From Bradyrhizobium sp. S69 (GTDB taxonomy: Bacteria; Pseudomonadota; Alphaproteobacteria; Rhizobiales; Xanthobacteraceae), in assembly GCF_009766005.1 (NCBI RefSeq), contig NZ_LMUK01000060.1:565011-629010 (forward strand): a stretch of DNA of 64,000 nt. The letters are read 5' to 3'. Of the stretch, positions 32,757 to 41,628 are shown piece by piece (position 1 is the stretch's first letter; every line of letters starts with the position of its first letter). Below the pieces are notes generated by a model. The model saw only the letters and a program-made list of their open reading frames with translations. It did no database searches and was not told where the DNA came from. The translations under genes and the position numbers were made by a program.

Positions 32757-33080
32757 TCTTGCTGCGTCATAAATGGCTTATCCGACTCAAAAAGCAGCCA
32801 AAGAAGCGGGGCTTGCATATCGAAACTCGTCATGCCCGGGCTTGTCCCGGGTATCCACGTCTTTTGGCGTCGGCCGCAAGAAAGACGTGGATGGCCGGGA
32901 CAAGCCCGGCCATGACGAAAATGAACCGGACCAACCAAGCCGGTCTGATGATTTCCGTTGATCGGGATAGACCGAACCTGTGGCGGACGTACCAAACTCG
33001 GTGCGAATGACCCGAAGCGAAAGTCGGCATTCTTAGGACATGCTGCGAAGCGCTAACGGCTATAGCGGCGCGAGCCACCG
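32757..33080. other. Gap after flotillin: palindromic repeat plus unassigned sequence
   Basis: Apart from the repeat at 32827-32918, I see no gene; the stretch 32930-33080 shows no terminator for the flotillin operon. Confidence 0.4.
32827..32918. repeat. Palindromic repeat with CCCGGGCTTGTCCCGG core
   Basis: TCGTCATGCCCGGGCTTG is mirrored by CAAGCCCGGCCATGACGA; inner arms ATCCACGTCTTT and AAAGACGTGGAT form a second stem. It belongs to a dispersed repeat family seen again at 51108-51183. Confidence 0.88.
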
Positions 33081-33383
33081 TTAATTTGCCGTCGGAAGAT
33101 CTCGCTGTGTCAGTCGAGCCCAATAACGCACCATCGCGTAGAGAGCCGTTGTGATCAATAGCACTCCGAATGCGAAGCCGATGCCATAGATGCCAAGGTA
33201 ATACACGACAGTGAGAGGCGAGTTGGAATAGGCTGTATAATAACCGCCTCTCATTCGGCTAAGAATATAAAGTTCATCTGTAACGTACCAGTGGAAAAGA
33301 ATCGGGCCAAAGCACGCTATCACCGCAGCGCCGCCGCCCAGCAATAGAAGGCATCCGACGACAACGGCTTTTCGAGGGGACAT
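33081..33383 (-). CDS. Small two-helix membrane protein
   Basis: A 100-residue protein with two predicted membrane helices (AVVVGCLLLLGGGAAVIACFG and VVYYLGIYGIGFAFGVLLITTALYAMV) around a periplasmic loop rich in Tyr and Arg (HWYVTDELYILSRMRGGYYTAYSNSPL). A short basic C-terminal tail follows. It has no recognised family and no co-directional partner. The base composition is less GC-rich than that of neighbours. Confidence 0.6.
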   Translation of the reverse strand: MSPRKAVVVGCLLLLGGGAAVIACFGPILFHWYVTDELYILSRMRGGYYTAYSNSPLTVVYYLGIYGIGFAFGVLLITTALYAMVRYWARLTQRDLPTAN

Positions 33384-33780
33384 TTTCTAAGCCGTCGGTC
33401 TCTGAATTGAAGGCTGCACGGCAAGGACTATATGCCGATTTTATTACCCACTGCTGAATGCCTGAATCCCTGATTTGCCCGGCTTGGCAAGCCCCCGAAA
33501 TAAAAATATTTCTGTTTTTCCGAAATGCAAATCACTGTAACAATTCGCCTGTCCCACCCGACAAGAGGGGCGGCTCGCGACGTCACGAACGTGCGGTGGG
33601 ATGCGGTGGACGTGAAGCGCGCAACCGACGAGTGCGCGCGACACGGACAGCAAAGTCGTGTGGTCCTGACGCCCCAATGGCTGGTGTCAAGTTCCTGGGA
33701 GGCTCACGCTTCCTGGGGGTGACGGTGACAAGCAAGCCTCGGTCTCGCCGGGGAGAGCACGATATAAGCTGTAAAACCAT
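33384..33780. other. Non-coding gap before the structured repeat
   Basis: Several short frames are open here but none looks like a protein. The sequence from about 33540 onward matches, from memory, a long dispersed Bradyrhizobiaceae intergenic repeat that includes GTGGTCCTGACGCC and CGCCGGGGAGAGCACGA. Confidence 0.45.
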
Positions 33781-33781
33781 T

Positions 33782-33905
33782 GCGCAGGGAAGGCCGGACT
33801 GCTTCCGCTGAACCTGTATGCTCATGTGCGTTTTTGTTTGCTACCTTTGCACATGAGACCGCGGGTGCAGCGCGCATCCGGTCTTCCCTGCGCCCTCTCT
33901 TTTTT
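33782..33905 (+). repeat. Nested-stem structured element, possible ncRNA
   Basis: GCGCAGGGAAGGCCGGA (33782-33798) pairs with TCCGGTCTTCCCTGCGC (33877-33893), 16 of 17 positions. Inside it CTCATGTGC (33821-33829) pairs with GCACATGAG (33849-33857). The outer stem is followed by CCTCTCTTTTTT, as at a terminator. The nested architecture suggests a folded RNA, or a terminator-like element within a dispersed repeat. Confidence 0.65.
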
Positions 33906-34009
33906 GGGGGCCGATGAATTTGCAAAGCTCGGGCGAAATCGCGCCGCGAGAACGCGGATGCTTGTTCGTGAGCTGTTTGACAATTGAATCAGAATATTTG
34001 ATCGGCGCG

Positions 34010-34110
34010 TAGCCCGGATGAGCGCAGCGATATCCGGGACGACGGCACCCGCATATCCGCGACCGGAACAATCCTATCGGAAAGCGGGTGGGCTTGGCGC
34101 ACCCGGCGCG
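34010..34110. repeat. GTAGCCCGGATGAGCG-type dispersed repeat
   Basis: GCGTAGCCCGGATGAGCGCAGCGATATCCGGGAC is written here as two overlapping motifs, GTAGCCCGGATGAGCG and GCGATATCCGGGAC. It is a common Bradyrhizobiaceae intergenic repeat half; a related copy lies at 41501-41609. Confidence 0.6.
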
Positions 34111-34150
34111 CGACATTGGAAGTCAGATTCCAATCTCGCGGAGTACCGCT

Positions 34151-35398
34151 ATGTCCCCGATCGACGACACGTCCACCCTGCCCCCGACCTTCAACCGCCT
34201 TGCGTGGTCCAATCTTGCGGCGCAGTCGGCCGAGCAGATCGCGCTGGCCGCTGCACCCATCGTCGCGGTGTTGCTGCTCGGCGTCGGTGAAGGCCAGACC
34301 GGCCTGTTGCAGACCGCGCTGACGCTGCCGTTTATCCTGTTCGCGATTCCGGCCGGGATGCTGGCCGATCGGATCTCCCGGCGCTGGCTGATGACATCAG
34401 CGGAAGCCTTGCGGGCCGTCTCCCTGGTCGGGATCCTGATCTTGATCTGGCTCGGGCAGATGACGCTGCCTCTGCTCGCTTTGCTCGGCTTCATCGCGGT
34501 ATGCGGAACCGTGGCTTACAGTGTGGCAGCACCTGCGCTGGTGCCTTCGCTGGTGTCGGCCAAGTCGCTACCGGCGGCCAATGCGCGGATCGAGCTGGCG
34601 CGCACCGTTGCCTTCGCGAGCGGACCCGCGCTCGGGGGCGTGCTGGTCGGATGGGTGGGCGCTGCACCCGCCTTCGGGTTTGCCGCCGCACTCTCCGTTG
34701 CCGCGGTGGTGCTGCTGTCGGGGATTTACGAGCCGGCCAGGGCGCCCGCGCCGCGCCGCCATCCAATGCAGGAAATCAGGGACGGCGCTGCGTTCGTGTT
34801 CAACCATGCGCTGTTGCGGCCGGTGTTCATCACGCAATTCATCTTCAATACCGCGTCGTTCCTGGTGCTCGCGGTGTTCGTGCCGTATGCGGTGCACCGT
34901 CTCGGATTGTCGGCCGCGGGCGTCGGTGCGACGTTGGCGATGTACGGCGTCGGCATGGTGGCGGGCGCGTTGTCGGCAACGCGGGTGATGCGACGGCTGG
35001 CGTTTGGCACCGTGATCGGACTCGGGCCGGTGACTGGCTTTGCGGCATCGGCGGTGCTGGCGCTGACGACGCTGTTTCCAAGTCCCCTGCTCGCCGGTCT
35101 CGGCTTCTTTCTGCTCGGCGCGGGGCCGATCCTGTGGGTGATCTCGACCACGACGTTGCGGCAATCGGTGACGCCGCCCTCCCTGTTGGGCCGGGTCTCC
35201 GCGATCAATATCATGAGCTACGGCGCACGCCCGGTCGGCGCCGCGCTCGGCGCGCTGGTCGGTGGTTTCTACGGCGCCGAAGCCTGCCTTTATCTGGCGG
35301 TCGCGATCTTCGGCGCGCAGGCGCTGGTGATCCTGCTGTCGCCCGCCGTCGCGCTGACGCGGCAGCCGGACATGGTCGGCGAACCCGCAAGGTGTTGA
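34151..35398 (+). CDS. MFS transporter (DHA-like exporter)
   Basis: A 415-residue major facilitator protein with 12 predicted helices. The motif-A-like loop FAIPAGMLADRISRRWLM lies between helices 2 and 3; later GMVAGALSATRVMRRL is the symmetric copy. The N-terminal region resembles enterobactin/multidrug exporters (EntS-like). No regulator or partner gene adjoins, so the substrate is unknown. The ATG of MSPIDDTS is chosen because the 21 codons before it are non-homologous. It is convergent with the adenylate cyclase gene. Confidence 0.88.
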   Translation: MSPIDDTSTLPPTFNRLAWSNLAAQSAEQIALAAAPIVAVLLLGVGEGQTGLLQTALTLPFILFAIPAGMLADRISRRWLMTSAEALRAVSLVGILILIWLGQMTLPLLALLGFIAVCGTVAYSVAAPALVPSLVSAKSLPAANARIELARTVAFASGPALGGVLVGWVGAAPAFGFAAALSVAAVVLLSGIYEPARAPAPRRHPMQEIRDGAAFVFNHALLRPVFITQFIFNTASFLVLAVFVPYAVHRLGLSAAGVGATLAMYGVGMVAGALSATRVMRRLAFGTVIGLGPVTGFAASAVLALTTLFPSPLLAGLGFFLLGAGPILWVISTTTLRQSVTPPSLLGRVSAINIMSYGARPVGAALGALVGGFYGAEACLYLAVAIFGAQALVILLSPAVALTRQPDMVGEPARC

Positions 35399-35426
35399 GG
35401 ATGTGGCCGCGCGGCGAGTTCGCGGA

Positions 35427-36686
35427 TCAAGCCGCCAGATAGCGCTCGTATTTTCCGGCCACCACCTCGTCCGCCGCGATGTCGGGATCGAGCGTGTAGA
35501 GATCCTGGGCGTGACCGATACCGCGAAGCGCGAACCGGCCGGTGGACACGAAATAGCCGCGCCCGGGCGTATCGAGGCCGGCGCGAAACGCCTCCGACGC
35601 CAGCAGTTCGCGGTCGACCGAACGGCACATCGAGGCGATGCGGCTGACTTCGTTGACCGCGGGTCCCACCACGGTGAAGTCGAGCCGGTCCTCGCTGCCG
35701 ATATTGCCGTAAAAGACTTCACCGACATGCAGGCCGATATAGGCCGTGGTGATCGGCCTGCCCTCTTTGCTGCGCCGCTCGTTGACCTCTTTCGTGCTGA
35801 GGCGGAAGCGGTGCTCGGCGGCGAGCGCCGCCCGCCGCGCCACCGCCATGTCCTCGCCGGTGAAGATCGCAAGCACGCCGTCGCCGATCAGCTTCAAGAC
35901 GTCGCCGCCGGCCTCATGGATCGCGTCGATCGAGGCCTCGGCATAATCGTTGAGAAAGGGAATGATCTCGTCCGGGCCGATGCTTTCGCTGATCGCGGTC
36001 GAGCCGCGCAGATCGGAGAACCACAACACCGCATTGATGCGCTCGGTGACGCCGCGGGTGATGCGCCCGCGCAGCACCTGCTCGGAGGCGTCGCGGCCGA
36101 GATAGACGCGCCCGAGCGTGCGCGCGATGTCGACCTGCTGCGCTGATTTGATCGCCAGCGCCAGCGGCGGCACCAGGTCGCGCAGCGCCTCCAGTTCGCC
36201 GTCGGTGAAGCCGCGCTCGCGGCGGGTCGCGAAATAAGAGTAGAAGCAATCCATCTGGCCGAGCGTGCCGGCGTCGCCGAAACGATGGATGAAGCCAAGG
36301 AAATGCCGGTGCCCCTTGTCGATGAGGTCGGCCATCATCGAAAATTTCAGCGCGGCGTCGTCGGCCAGATCGAGCTGAAACTCGTCGTGGCCGTTTTCGA
36401 GCATGTGATGGAAGGCGGAGCGCCGCCAGTTCTTGGCGGCATCGCCCTCGGCTGACGATTTGTACTCGAACGTGTCGCTTTCGTTGCTGGGCCGGTCGCT
36501 CCAGCGAAAGCCGCGCCCCTCATAGATCGGATGCAGCGTATCGATGAAAGCCATCATGCGTGACAAATCGAGGCCGCCAGCGCTGCAACGCTCGCAGAAG
36601 CCCCGGATCAGATCGGGCTCGGGAAGGCCTGTGAGTCCCTGGCCCACCAGCCAGTTCATCAGCTCGACGCGGGAGGAAAGTTCCAT
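35427..36686 (-). CDS. Class III adenylate/guanylate cyclase
   Basis: A 419-residue cyclase. Residues 1-185 are a sensor-like region (WSDRPSN and FYSYFATRRERGFTDGELEALRDL are distinctive); residues 215-400 are the CYCc catalytic domain. Metal Asp residues are at D225 (FSDLRGST) and D269 (IGDGVLAIF), and VNEVSRI carries the transition-state Asn and Arg. It should produce cAMP from ATP in the cytoplasm, perhaps sensing a small ligand through its N-terminal region. It is single-gene, convergent with an MFS gene. Confidence 0.92.
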   Translation of the reverse strand: MELSSRVELMNWLVGQGLTGLPEPDLIRGFCERCSAGGLDLSRMMAFIDTLHPIYEGRGFRWSDRPSNESDTFEYKSSAEGDAAKNWRRSAFHHMLENGHDEFQLDLADDAALKFSMMADLIDKGHRHFLGFIHRFGDAGTLGQMDCFYSYFATRRERGFTDGELEALRDLVPPLALAIKSAQQVDIARTLGRVYLGRDASEQVLRGRITRGVTERINAVLWFSDLRGSTAISESIGPDEIIPFLNDYAEASIDAIHEAGGDVLKLIGDGVLAIFTGEDMAVARRAALAAEHRFRLSTKEVNERRSKEGRPITTAYIGLHVGEVFYGNIGSEDRLDFTVVGPAVNEVSRIASMCRSVDRELLASEAFRAGLDTPGRGYFVSTGRFALRGIGHAQDLYTLDPDIAADEVVAGKYERYLAA

Positions 36687-36813
36687 GCCGCCATTATGCC
36701 GCGCAATCGTCGCGGGTCAAAGCTTCGGCCGCTCGGCTTGACGCCCGAGGCCTGCGGCGCGCAAAATAGCCGGATATGCGAACGCGGCACGACCCAACGG
36801 CAGCGCCCCCGGC

Positions 36814-37995
36814 ATGAGCGGGCGCCGGCTTCCCGTCATCCTGGCTCTCGGCACCACGCAAACCCTGGCGTGGGCCTCGAGCATGTACCTGCCGGCGATC
36901 CTGGCCGATCCGATCGCGCGCGATCTCGGGGTTTCCTCGAACTGGGTCTTTGGCGCCTTCACGGTCGCCTTGGTGCTCGCAGCCCTGCTCGGCCCGCGGA
37001 TCGGCCGCGAGATCGACCTGGTCGGCGGCCGTTCGGTGTTGTCGATTTCCAATCTGGTGCTGGCAGCCGGATTGGTACTGCTTGGACTGACCAGTTCGAT
37101 CCCCCTGCTCGTCATCGCCTGGCTGCTGCTCGGCGTCGGCATGGCGCTTGGCCTGTATGACGCGGCCTTTGCCGCGCTCGGGCGCATCTATGGTGATGCC
37201 GCGCGCGGCGCCATCACCGGCATCACCCTGATCGCGGGCTTTGCCTCGACCGTCGGATGGCCGCTGACCGCCTGGGGCCTGCACACGATCGGCTGGCGCG
37301 AGACCTGCTTTGCCTGGGCCGCGGCGCAGATATTGATCGGCCTGCCGATCAATTGGTGGATGCTGCCGGTGGTCACCGGCGCGAAAGCCGTGGTCAAGAA
37401 TTCGGTCAAGCCGCACATTCCGATAGATCGGACCATGATCCTGCTGGCCTTCGCTTTTGCCGCGGCCTGGAGCGTCACCGGGGCGATGGCGGCGCATCTG
37501 CCGCGCATCGTGGAAGCGGCCGGCGCGAGCACAAGTCAGGCGGTGTTCGCCGGCGCGATGATCGGCCCGGCCCAGGTACTCGCCCGCATCGCCGAGGCGG
37601 GCTTTTTGAGCCGCTATCACCCGGTGGCCTCAACCCGGCTCGCCTGCCTGACCCACCCGATCGGCGCGGCCATCCTCGCGCTGGCGGGCGGCGGTGCGGC
37701 GAGCGTGTTCGCGATCTTTCACGGCGCCGGCAACGGCATCCTGACGATCGCGCGCGGCACGCTGCCACTGGCGATCTTCGGCGCGGAAAATTACGGCTAC
37801 CGGCTCGGCATCATCGGCGCGCCGGCCCGAATGGCGCAGGCGGTGGCGCCGCTGGCGTTCGGACTATTGATCGACACCATGGGAAGCCGGGTCCTGATCG
37901 TCTCCTCGGCCCTCAGTCTCGCGGCGCTGCTGGCGCTGTGCCTGCTGCGGCAGGATGCGAAAGACGACGGTCAAGCCGGCCAGCCCAAGCGCTAG
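36814..37995 (+). CDS. MFS transporter
   Basis: A 393-residue major facilitator with 12 predicted helices, e.g. LGTTQTLAWASSMYLPAIL at helix 1, LAALLGPRIGREIDLVGGRSVL with the motif-A-like loop, and AFAAAWSVTGAMAAHLPRIVEAAGAS at the start of the second half. It resembles the Bradyrhizobium group of unassigned MFS proteins related to the YbfB/CynX branch. It is divergent from the cyclase gene. A good ribosome binding site is not visible, but the ATG fits the first helix. Confidence 0.87.
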   Translation: MSGRRLPVILALGTTQTLAWASSMYLPAILADPIARDLGVSSNWVFGAFTVALVLAALLGPRIGREIDLVGGRSVLSISNLVLAAGLVLLGLTSSIPLLVIAWLLLGVGMALGLYDAAFAALGRIYGDAARGAITGITLIAGFASTVGWPLTAWGLHTIGWRETCFAWAAAQILIGLPINWWMLPVVTGAKAVVKNSVKPHIPIDRTMILLAFAFAAAWSVTGAMAAHLPRIVEAAGASTSQAVFAGAMIGPAQVLARIAEAGFLSRYHPVASTRLACLTHPIGAAILALAGGGAASVFAIFHGAGNGILTIARGTLPLAIFGAENYGYRLGIIGAPARMAQAVAPLAFGLLIDTMGSRVLIVSSALSLAALLALCLLRQDAKDDGQAGQPKR

Positions 37996-38125
37996 CTGAA
38001 TCCTGTTGGAAACTTAGGCCTTCGTTGGCTCCCGATATTGCAATTGATGGCATTTTCCTAAAACGCGAATCAGAATTATGCTGTTCCGAGCATCTTGATT
38101 CGCGGCGGCAAATCCCGAGGCTCTC

Positions 38126-38431
38126 ATGACCGAGCTGGAAATTCTCGAACGTAAAATTGGCGAATTCAAAGCGCTGTTGGACGATGCATGGCGCAGCCTG
38201 TCGCGCTCGTCGTTGACGACATTCGAGCGGCGCGAACTACGCAATGAAATGAAACGCTGCGGCGCCGAGTTGCAGCGCTGCCTTGAATTGGTCGACGCCG
38301 AACGCAGCCGCGCTCGAACGCGGCTCTCGAAAGACCAAAGGTCCGGTCGCAAGACCGTCGATTTCCGCCTGATCGGACGCCAGGAGGCGATCCTAGCCGA
38401 ACGAACTGCGGCCACCGAAAACGCGCATTGA
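38126..38431 (+). CDS. Coiled-coil hypothetical protein
   Basis: A 101-residue, strongly charged helical protein: MTELEILERKIGEFKALLDDAWRSLSRSSLTTFERRELRNEMKRCG followed by RCLELVDAERSRARTRLSK. It is a predicted antiparallel coiled coil, with no signal peptide or catalytic motif. A GAGGC site precedes the ATG. I recognise no family. It is convergent with the 262-residue hypothetical gene. Confidence 0.6.
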   Translation: MTELEILERKIGEFKALLDDAWRSLSRSSLTTFERRELRNEMKRCGAELQRCLELVDAERSRARTRLSKDQRSGRKTVDFRLIGRQEAILAERTAATENAH

Positions 38432-38472
38432 AGCGGACGTAAACCTACCCAGGATAACGCGACGCTGCTGAG

Positions 38473-39261
38473 CTATCCCAGCAGGTCGTCGGGTTCGCGC
38501 GCGGCCACGAAGCCCGCCATGGCATCGGTCAGCTCCGCGATCGCAGCATCGAACTCGGCCGGGCGCTCGGCAAATTCCTGTTCCAGCATGTCGCGTCGCC
38601 GGGCGATGGTTTTGTCGAGCGCCGGGCCAAACATCGCCGCCGACGCGATCTCCTTCGCAAGCCCGGTATAATCCTGCCAGACCAGATGCAGCATCAGCGG
38701 CGGCTTTTCCTTGGCCTGGAGCATCTGGAGGCAGCGCGATGACGCATCTTCCATCGCCCACCATTGCTGCGCTATGCCCGCGATCTTGCGGAAGTTGCGC
38801 AGCGTGCCGGAATATCGGTGGTGATCGACGCCTGCCAATAGCGCGCAATGATCCAGCCAGTTCAGCCCGGCGATGATGGCAATGGCCAGATCATCGGCCG
38901 CGACGCCGGTGAAATCGATCACCGTCTTGTCGTGCGGCTGCAGCCGCAAAAATGAATCGAGCATGTCTGGCTGTCGAGCCGGTTCTACCAGCAATGCGTT
39001 TTGGCGCCCCGGCACCATCGCGACGTAGCGGATCGCCTCGAGCCTGGTGTGCTCCCAGATCGAACGGAGGTCGCCCTCGGGATCGGTCAGCTTGCGTTTG
39101 CAGGCCGGATAAATCACCTCGCCGCGGTCGGCCCTCTCGATGTATCGCGGCGCAATCGTGTCGACGGCGCGGAGAATTTCGCCCGCGTCCAACAGGGCGC
39201 CGACGAAATCCGACGCCGGGTTTGGCGTCGTTGGGTGTTTCGGCTGCCCCCAACCGAACAT
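38473..39261 (-). CDS. Conserved-looking hypothetical protein, 262 residues
   Basis: A soluble, mostly helical protein. Recognisable features are a charged N-terminal part (FVGALLDAGEILRAVDTIAPRYIERADRGEVIYPACKRKLTD), a Trp-rich region (HLVWQDYTGLAKEIASAAMFGP) and an acidic tail. There is no signal peptide or membrane helix. I recognise no domain. The ATG at 39261 follows GGAGGTG; the GTG at 39270 is an alternative. It is followed by repeat-poor DNA and lies beside another hypothetical gene on the same strand. Confidence 0.65.
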   Translation of the reverse strand: MFGWGQPKHPTTPNPASDFVGALLDAGEILRAVDTIAPRYIERADRGEVIYPACKRKLTDPEGDLRSIWEHTRLEAIRYVAMVPGRQNALLVEPARQPDMLDSFLRLQPHDKTVIDFTGVAADDLAIAIIAGLNWLDHCALLAGVDHHRYSGTLRNFRKIAGIAQQWWAMEDASSRCLQMLQAKEKPPLMLHLVWQDYTGLAKEIASAAMFGPALDKTIARRRDMLEQEFAERPAEFDAAIAELTDAMAGFVAAREPDDLLG

Positions 39262-39400
39262 GGCCCTCACCTCCGATCATTTGAGCAAGGTTAGATCGGT
39301 CACCCTGCGCAGCACAAGGGCCGGAGTGGCGAGCTGCCCTCGGCCGCCAACGATTTTCCGCGGACCGCAGGGTTGCCACGGAAACCGCCATGCGCGGATC

Positions 39401-39838
39401 TCAGTGAGGCATCGGAATATTGGTTCGGGGCGTGAACTTGTTGGCGATCGCCAACGCCGCAACTTCGTTGGCCTCAAGCGCGATCTTTTGCGCCAGCAGG
39501 ATATCACCCGGCACGAGGTGAAGATCGGGCAGGAAACAATAGCACGCGCGGGGGCGTCCCCGGTCGTCGAGTTCCTCGATATTCATCGATGAGCCATAGC
39601 GGATCCGGTATTTCTTTCCGCTGTCGCACCCGATGACGTCGAAATAGCTGTTGGCGTTGAATTGGGCGAGTTGCTCGGGCGAGAGCCATTCCCGCAGCAG
39701 TTTGAGACCGCGAGCCTCGCAATCATTTTCAGCCAGCAGCTCACCCAGGCGCTCGCGCAAGGCGCACATGCGCGAGCGTCCCTGAGCCAACCACCTCCGA
39801 AGCACCGACATGATCCGGAGGGTCTGTTCAGCCACCAA
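39401..39838 (-). CDS. Hypothetical protein, 145 residues
   Basis: A soluble protein with the conserved-looking core GLKLLREWLSPEQLAQFNANSYFDVIGCDSGKKYRIRYGSSMNIEEL and FLPDLHLVPGDILLAQKIALEANEVAALAIANKF. The central YFDVIGCDSGKKYRIR reads like a beta-hairpin with one Cys. I believe a similar protein occurs in Bradyrhizobium but know no function. Its start overlaps the end of the upstream 73-residue gene by 11 bases, indicating a small operon. Confidence 0.65.
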   Translation of the reverse strand: MVAEQTLRIMSVLRRWLAQGRSRMCALRERLGELLAENDCEARGLKLLREWLSPEQLAQFNANSYFDVIGCDSGKKYRIRYGSSMNIEELDDRGRPRACYCFLPDLHLVPGDILLAQKIALEANEVAALAIANKFTPRTNIPMPH

Positions 39839-40049
39839 CTAGGCGCGGATAGAACAAGGTCTCTTCCGCGGTCGGATCGAACGCTTTCGTTAGTGCGACG
39901 TCGCCGGAGGCACCGCGCACGGCCGCGGTAAAGCCAAGTCCGGTCAGTGTCCGAAAGCGCTCTTCAGCCTTTACGAGCGCCTCGAGGTCCTCGGCATCGA
40001 ACTGATGCCGGGTATCGCCGGTATGATCCATTACGATCTGAGTTGCCAT
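39828..40049 (-). CDS. Small hypothetical protein, 73 residues
   Basis: The ATG at MATQIVMDHTGDTRH is chosen. The body reads FDAEDLEALVKAEERFRTLTGLGFTAAVRGASGDVALTKAFDP, suggesting a compact alpha/beta fold. It overlaps the downstream 145-residue gene by 11 bases. The 48 codons upstream of this ATG have a different composition and are not expected to be translated. AAGG lies about ten bases before the ATG. Function unknown. Confidence 0.62.
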   Translation of the reverse strand: MATQIVMDHTGDTRHQFDAEDLEALVKAEERFRTLTGLGFTAAVRGASGDVALTKAFDPTAEETLFYPRLVGG

Positions 40050-40222
40050 TGCCAGATTTCCTTTAAGGTTCTCCAGCCACCCGAATTTATTCCAGCAAAT
40101 TTCGTGCCGAGCGGCAAGAGCCCTGTGAAACGTGGGCAGCCCTACTGCTCTACCGGCCATCAGCCGGCAGCGTGGTGCAATTCGGCCTTTCAATCCGGTC
40201 CCTTTTAAAGCAAAACCCCGTC

Positions 40223-40414
40223 ATGGAAAATCAGAGCGATAGACCGGTCGGCTTCCAGGGCCTGGTGCAGTGGGCCACCACCCGGCCTCAAGCCTACGCG
40301 ACCTATTTCGTCGCGCTCATCCTGATCGGCGGACTTTCGTTCTATGCCGGGACGCTAAAGCCGAAGAAGGCACCACCCGCGCCGCCGCCGGCCGTGTCGG
40401 TGCCGCAGGGCTGA
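40223..40414 (+). CDS. Small single-pass membrane protein
   Basis: A 63-residue protein: a polar N-terminus (MENQSDRPVGFQGLVQW), one hydrophobic helix (AYATYFVALILIGGLSFYAG) and a Lys/Pro-rich tail (TLKPKKAPPAPPPAVSVPQG). It ends ahead of the convergent CDF gene. The ribosome binding site is weak and it has no recognised family. I call it from the clear helix-plus-proline-tail design. Confidence 0.5.
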   Translation: MENQSDRPVGFQGLVQWATTRPQAYATYFVALILIGGLSFYAGTLKPKKAPPAPPPAVSVPQG

Positions 40415-40443
40415 AGGCTTCGGGCGTCCCCAGAAAGCGGCAG

Positions 40444-41409
40444 TTAAACCACTTCCGCCGGCGCGAGCTTGCATACCTCGCTGCTCGCCTCGATCTGCAA
40501 CGTGGCGTGATGGATGTTGAAGCGGTGCGAAAGTTCTTCGCAAACGCCGTGCAGGAAGGCATCGTTGAAGCCGGCCGGGCGTACCAGATGCGCCGTCAGC
40601 GCGGTTTCGTTGGTGCTCATGGCCCAGATGTGCAGGTCATGCAGCTCGGTCACGCCCTCGAGCGTAACCAGATAATCCTTCACTTTTGCCAGTTCGATGC
40701 CTTTCGGCACGCCGTCGAGCGCGAGATTGACGCTGTCCCTGGCAAGGCCCCACCCGCTCGCCAGCACCACCGCCGCGATGCAAAGGCTGATCACCGGATC
40801 GACCCACAGCCATCCGGTCGCCATGATCACCAGCGCGGCGATCACCACGCCAAACGACACGCCGGCATCGGCCGCCATGTGCAGATAGGCGCCGCGAATA
40901 TTGAGATCGCCGTGACGTCCCCGCATGAACAACAAGGCCGTGCCGCCATTAACGAGGATGCCAAGTGCTGCGACCAGCACGACGGTCCAGCCCGCCACTG
41001 CGGCAGGCTCCTGGATCCGGTTGACGGCCTCGACCGCGATGCCACCGACCGCGATCAACAGCAGGCCGGCATTGACCAGCGCCGCCAGGATCGAGGCGCG
41101 CCGATAACCATAGGTGTGCTGCTGCGTCGGCTGCTTGCGGGCCAGCCACAACGCCGCCCAGGCCAACAGCAGTGAAATCACGTCGGAGAAATTGTGAACC
41201 GCGTCTGAAATCAAGGCCAGCGAGTTCGCGGCATAGCCAAAAGCCAGCTCCGCGACCACGAACACCGTGTTGAGCGTAACGCCAGCCGCGAACGCAAATC
41301 CGAAATTGTCAGGTGCGTGGCTGTGCCCGACATGGCCGTGCGAATGGCCATGGCCGTGGCCATCTTGATGGGAATGGTCATGATGGTCGTGGTCGTGCTG
41401 ATGGGCCAT
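40444..41409 (-). CDS. Cation diffusion facilitator (Zn/Co/Ni exporter)
   Basis: A 321-residue CDF exporter with six helices. The His-rich N-terminus (HQHDHDHHDHSHQDGHGHGHSHGHVGHSH) is a metal loop. The transport site residues are visible as SDAVHNFSD (helix 2) and HMAADAGVSF (helix 5, HxxxD). The C-terminal cytoplasmic domain contains ELHDLHIWAM. It exports divalent cations, probably Zn2+ and possibly Co2+ or Ni2+, in exchange for protons. The ATG of MAHQHD is used. No regulator adjoins. Confidence 0.95.
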   Translation of the reverse strand: MAHQHDHDHHDHSHQDGHGHGHSHGHVGHSHAPDNFGFAFAAGVTLNTVFVVAELAFGYAANSLALISDAVHNFSDVISLLLAWAALWLARKQPTQQHTYGYRRASILAALVNAGLLLIAVGGIAVEAVNRIQEPAAVAGWTVVLVAALGILVNGGTALLFMRGRHGDLNIRGAYLHMAADAGVSFGVVIAALVIMATGWLWVDPVISLCIAAVVLASGWGLARDSVNLALDGVPKGIELAKVKDYLVTLEGVTELHDLHIWAMSTNETALTAHLVRPAGFNDAFLHGVCEELSHRFNIHHATLQIEASSEVCKLAPAEVV

Positions 41410-41500
41410 GGCGCCTGAACAATCGTTGCCGGTCAATGTCTTCGACCGCGATTATAGCGCACTTGAAAACCCGAATACTATTACGCCCGCTGTCCTCTCA

Positions 41501-41609
41501 GTAGCCCGCATAAGCGAAGCCACATGCGGGACTAGCTGATACCCCGGATGTCGCGGAGCCTGTCATCGGGCGCGCATTCGCGCGACCCGTTGGCTCATCC
41601 GGGCTACGA
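41501..41609. repeat. GTAGCCCGCAT / CATCCGGGCTACG dispersed palindrome
   Basis: GTAGCCCGCAT near the left end is mirrored by CATCCGGGCTAC at the right. The element fills the gap between CDF and parC. Related to the copy at 34010. Confidence 0.75.
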
Positions 41610-41628
41610 TTGAAGATTTCCGCTTCGT

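Noticed and set aside
33458..33811. A 117-codon plus-strand gene
   Set aside because: Arg-rich, low complexity, no ribosome binding site; it lies in a recalled dispersed repeat.
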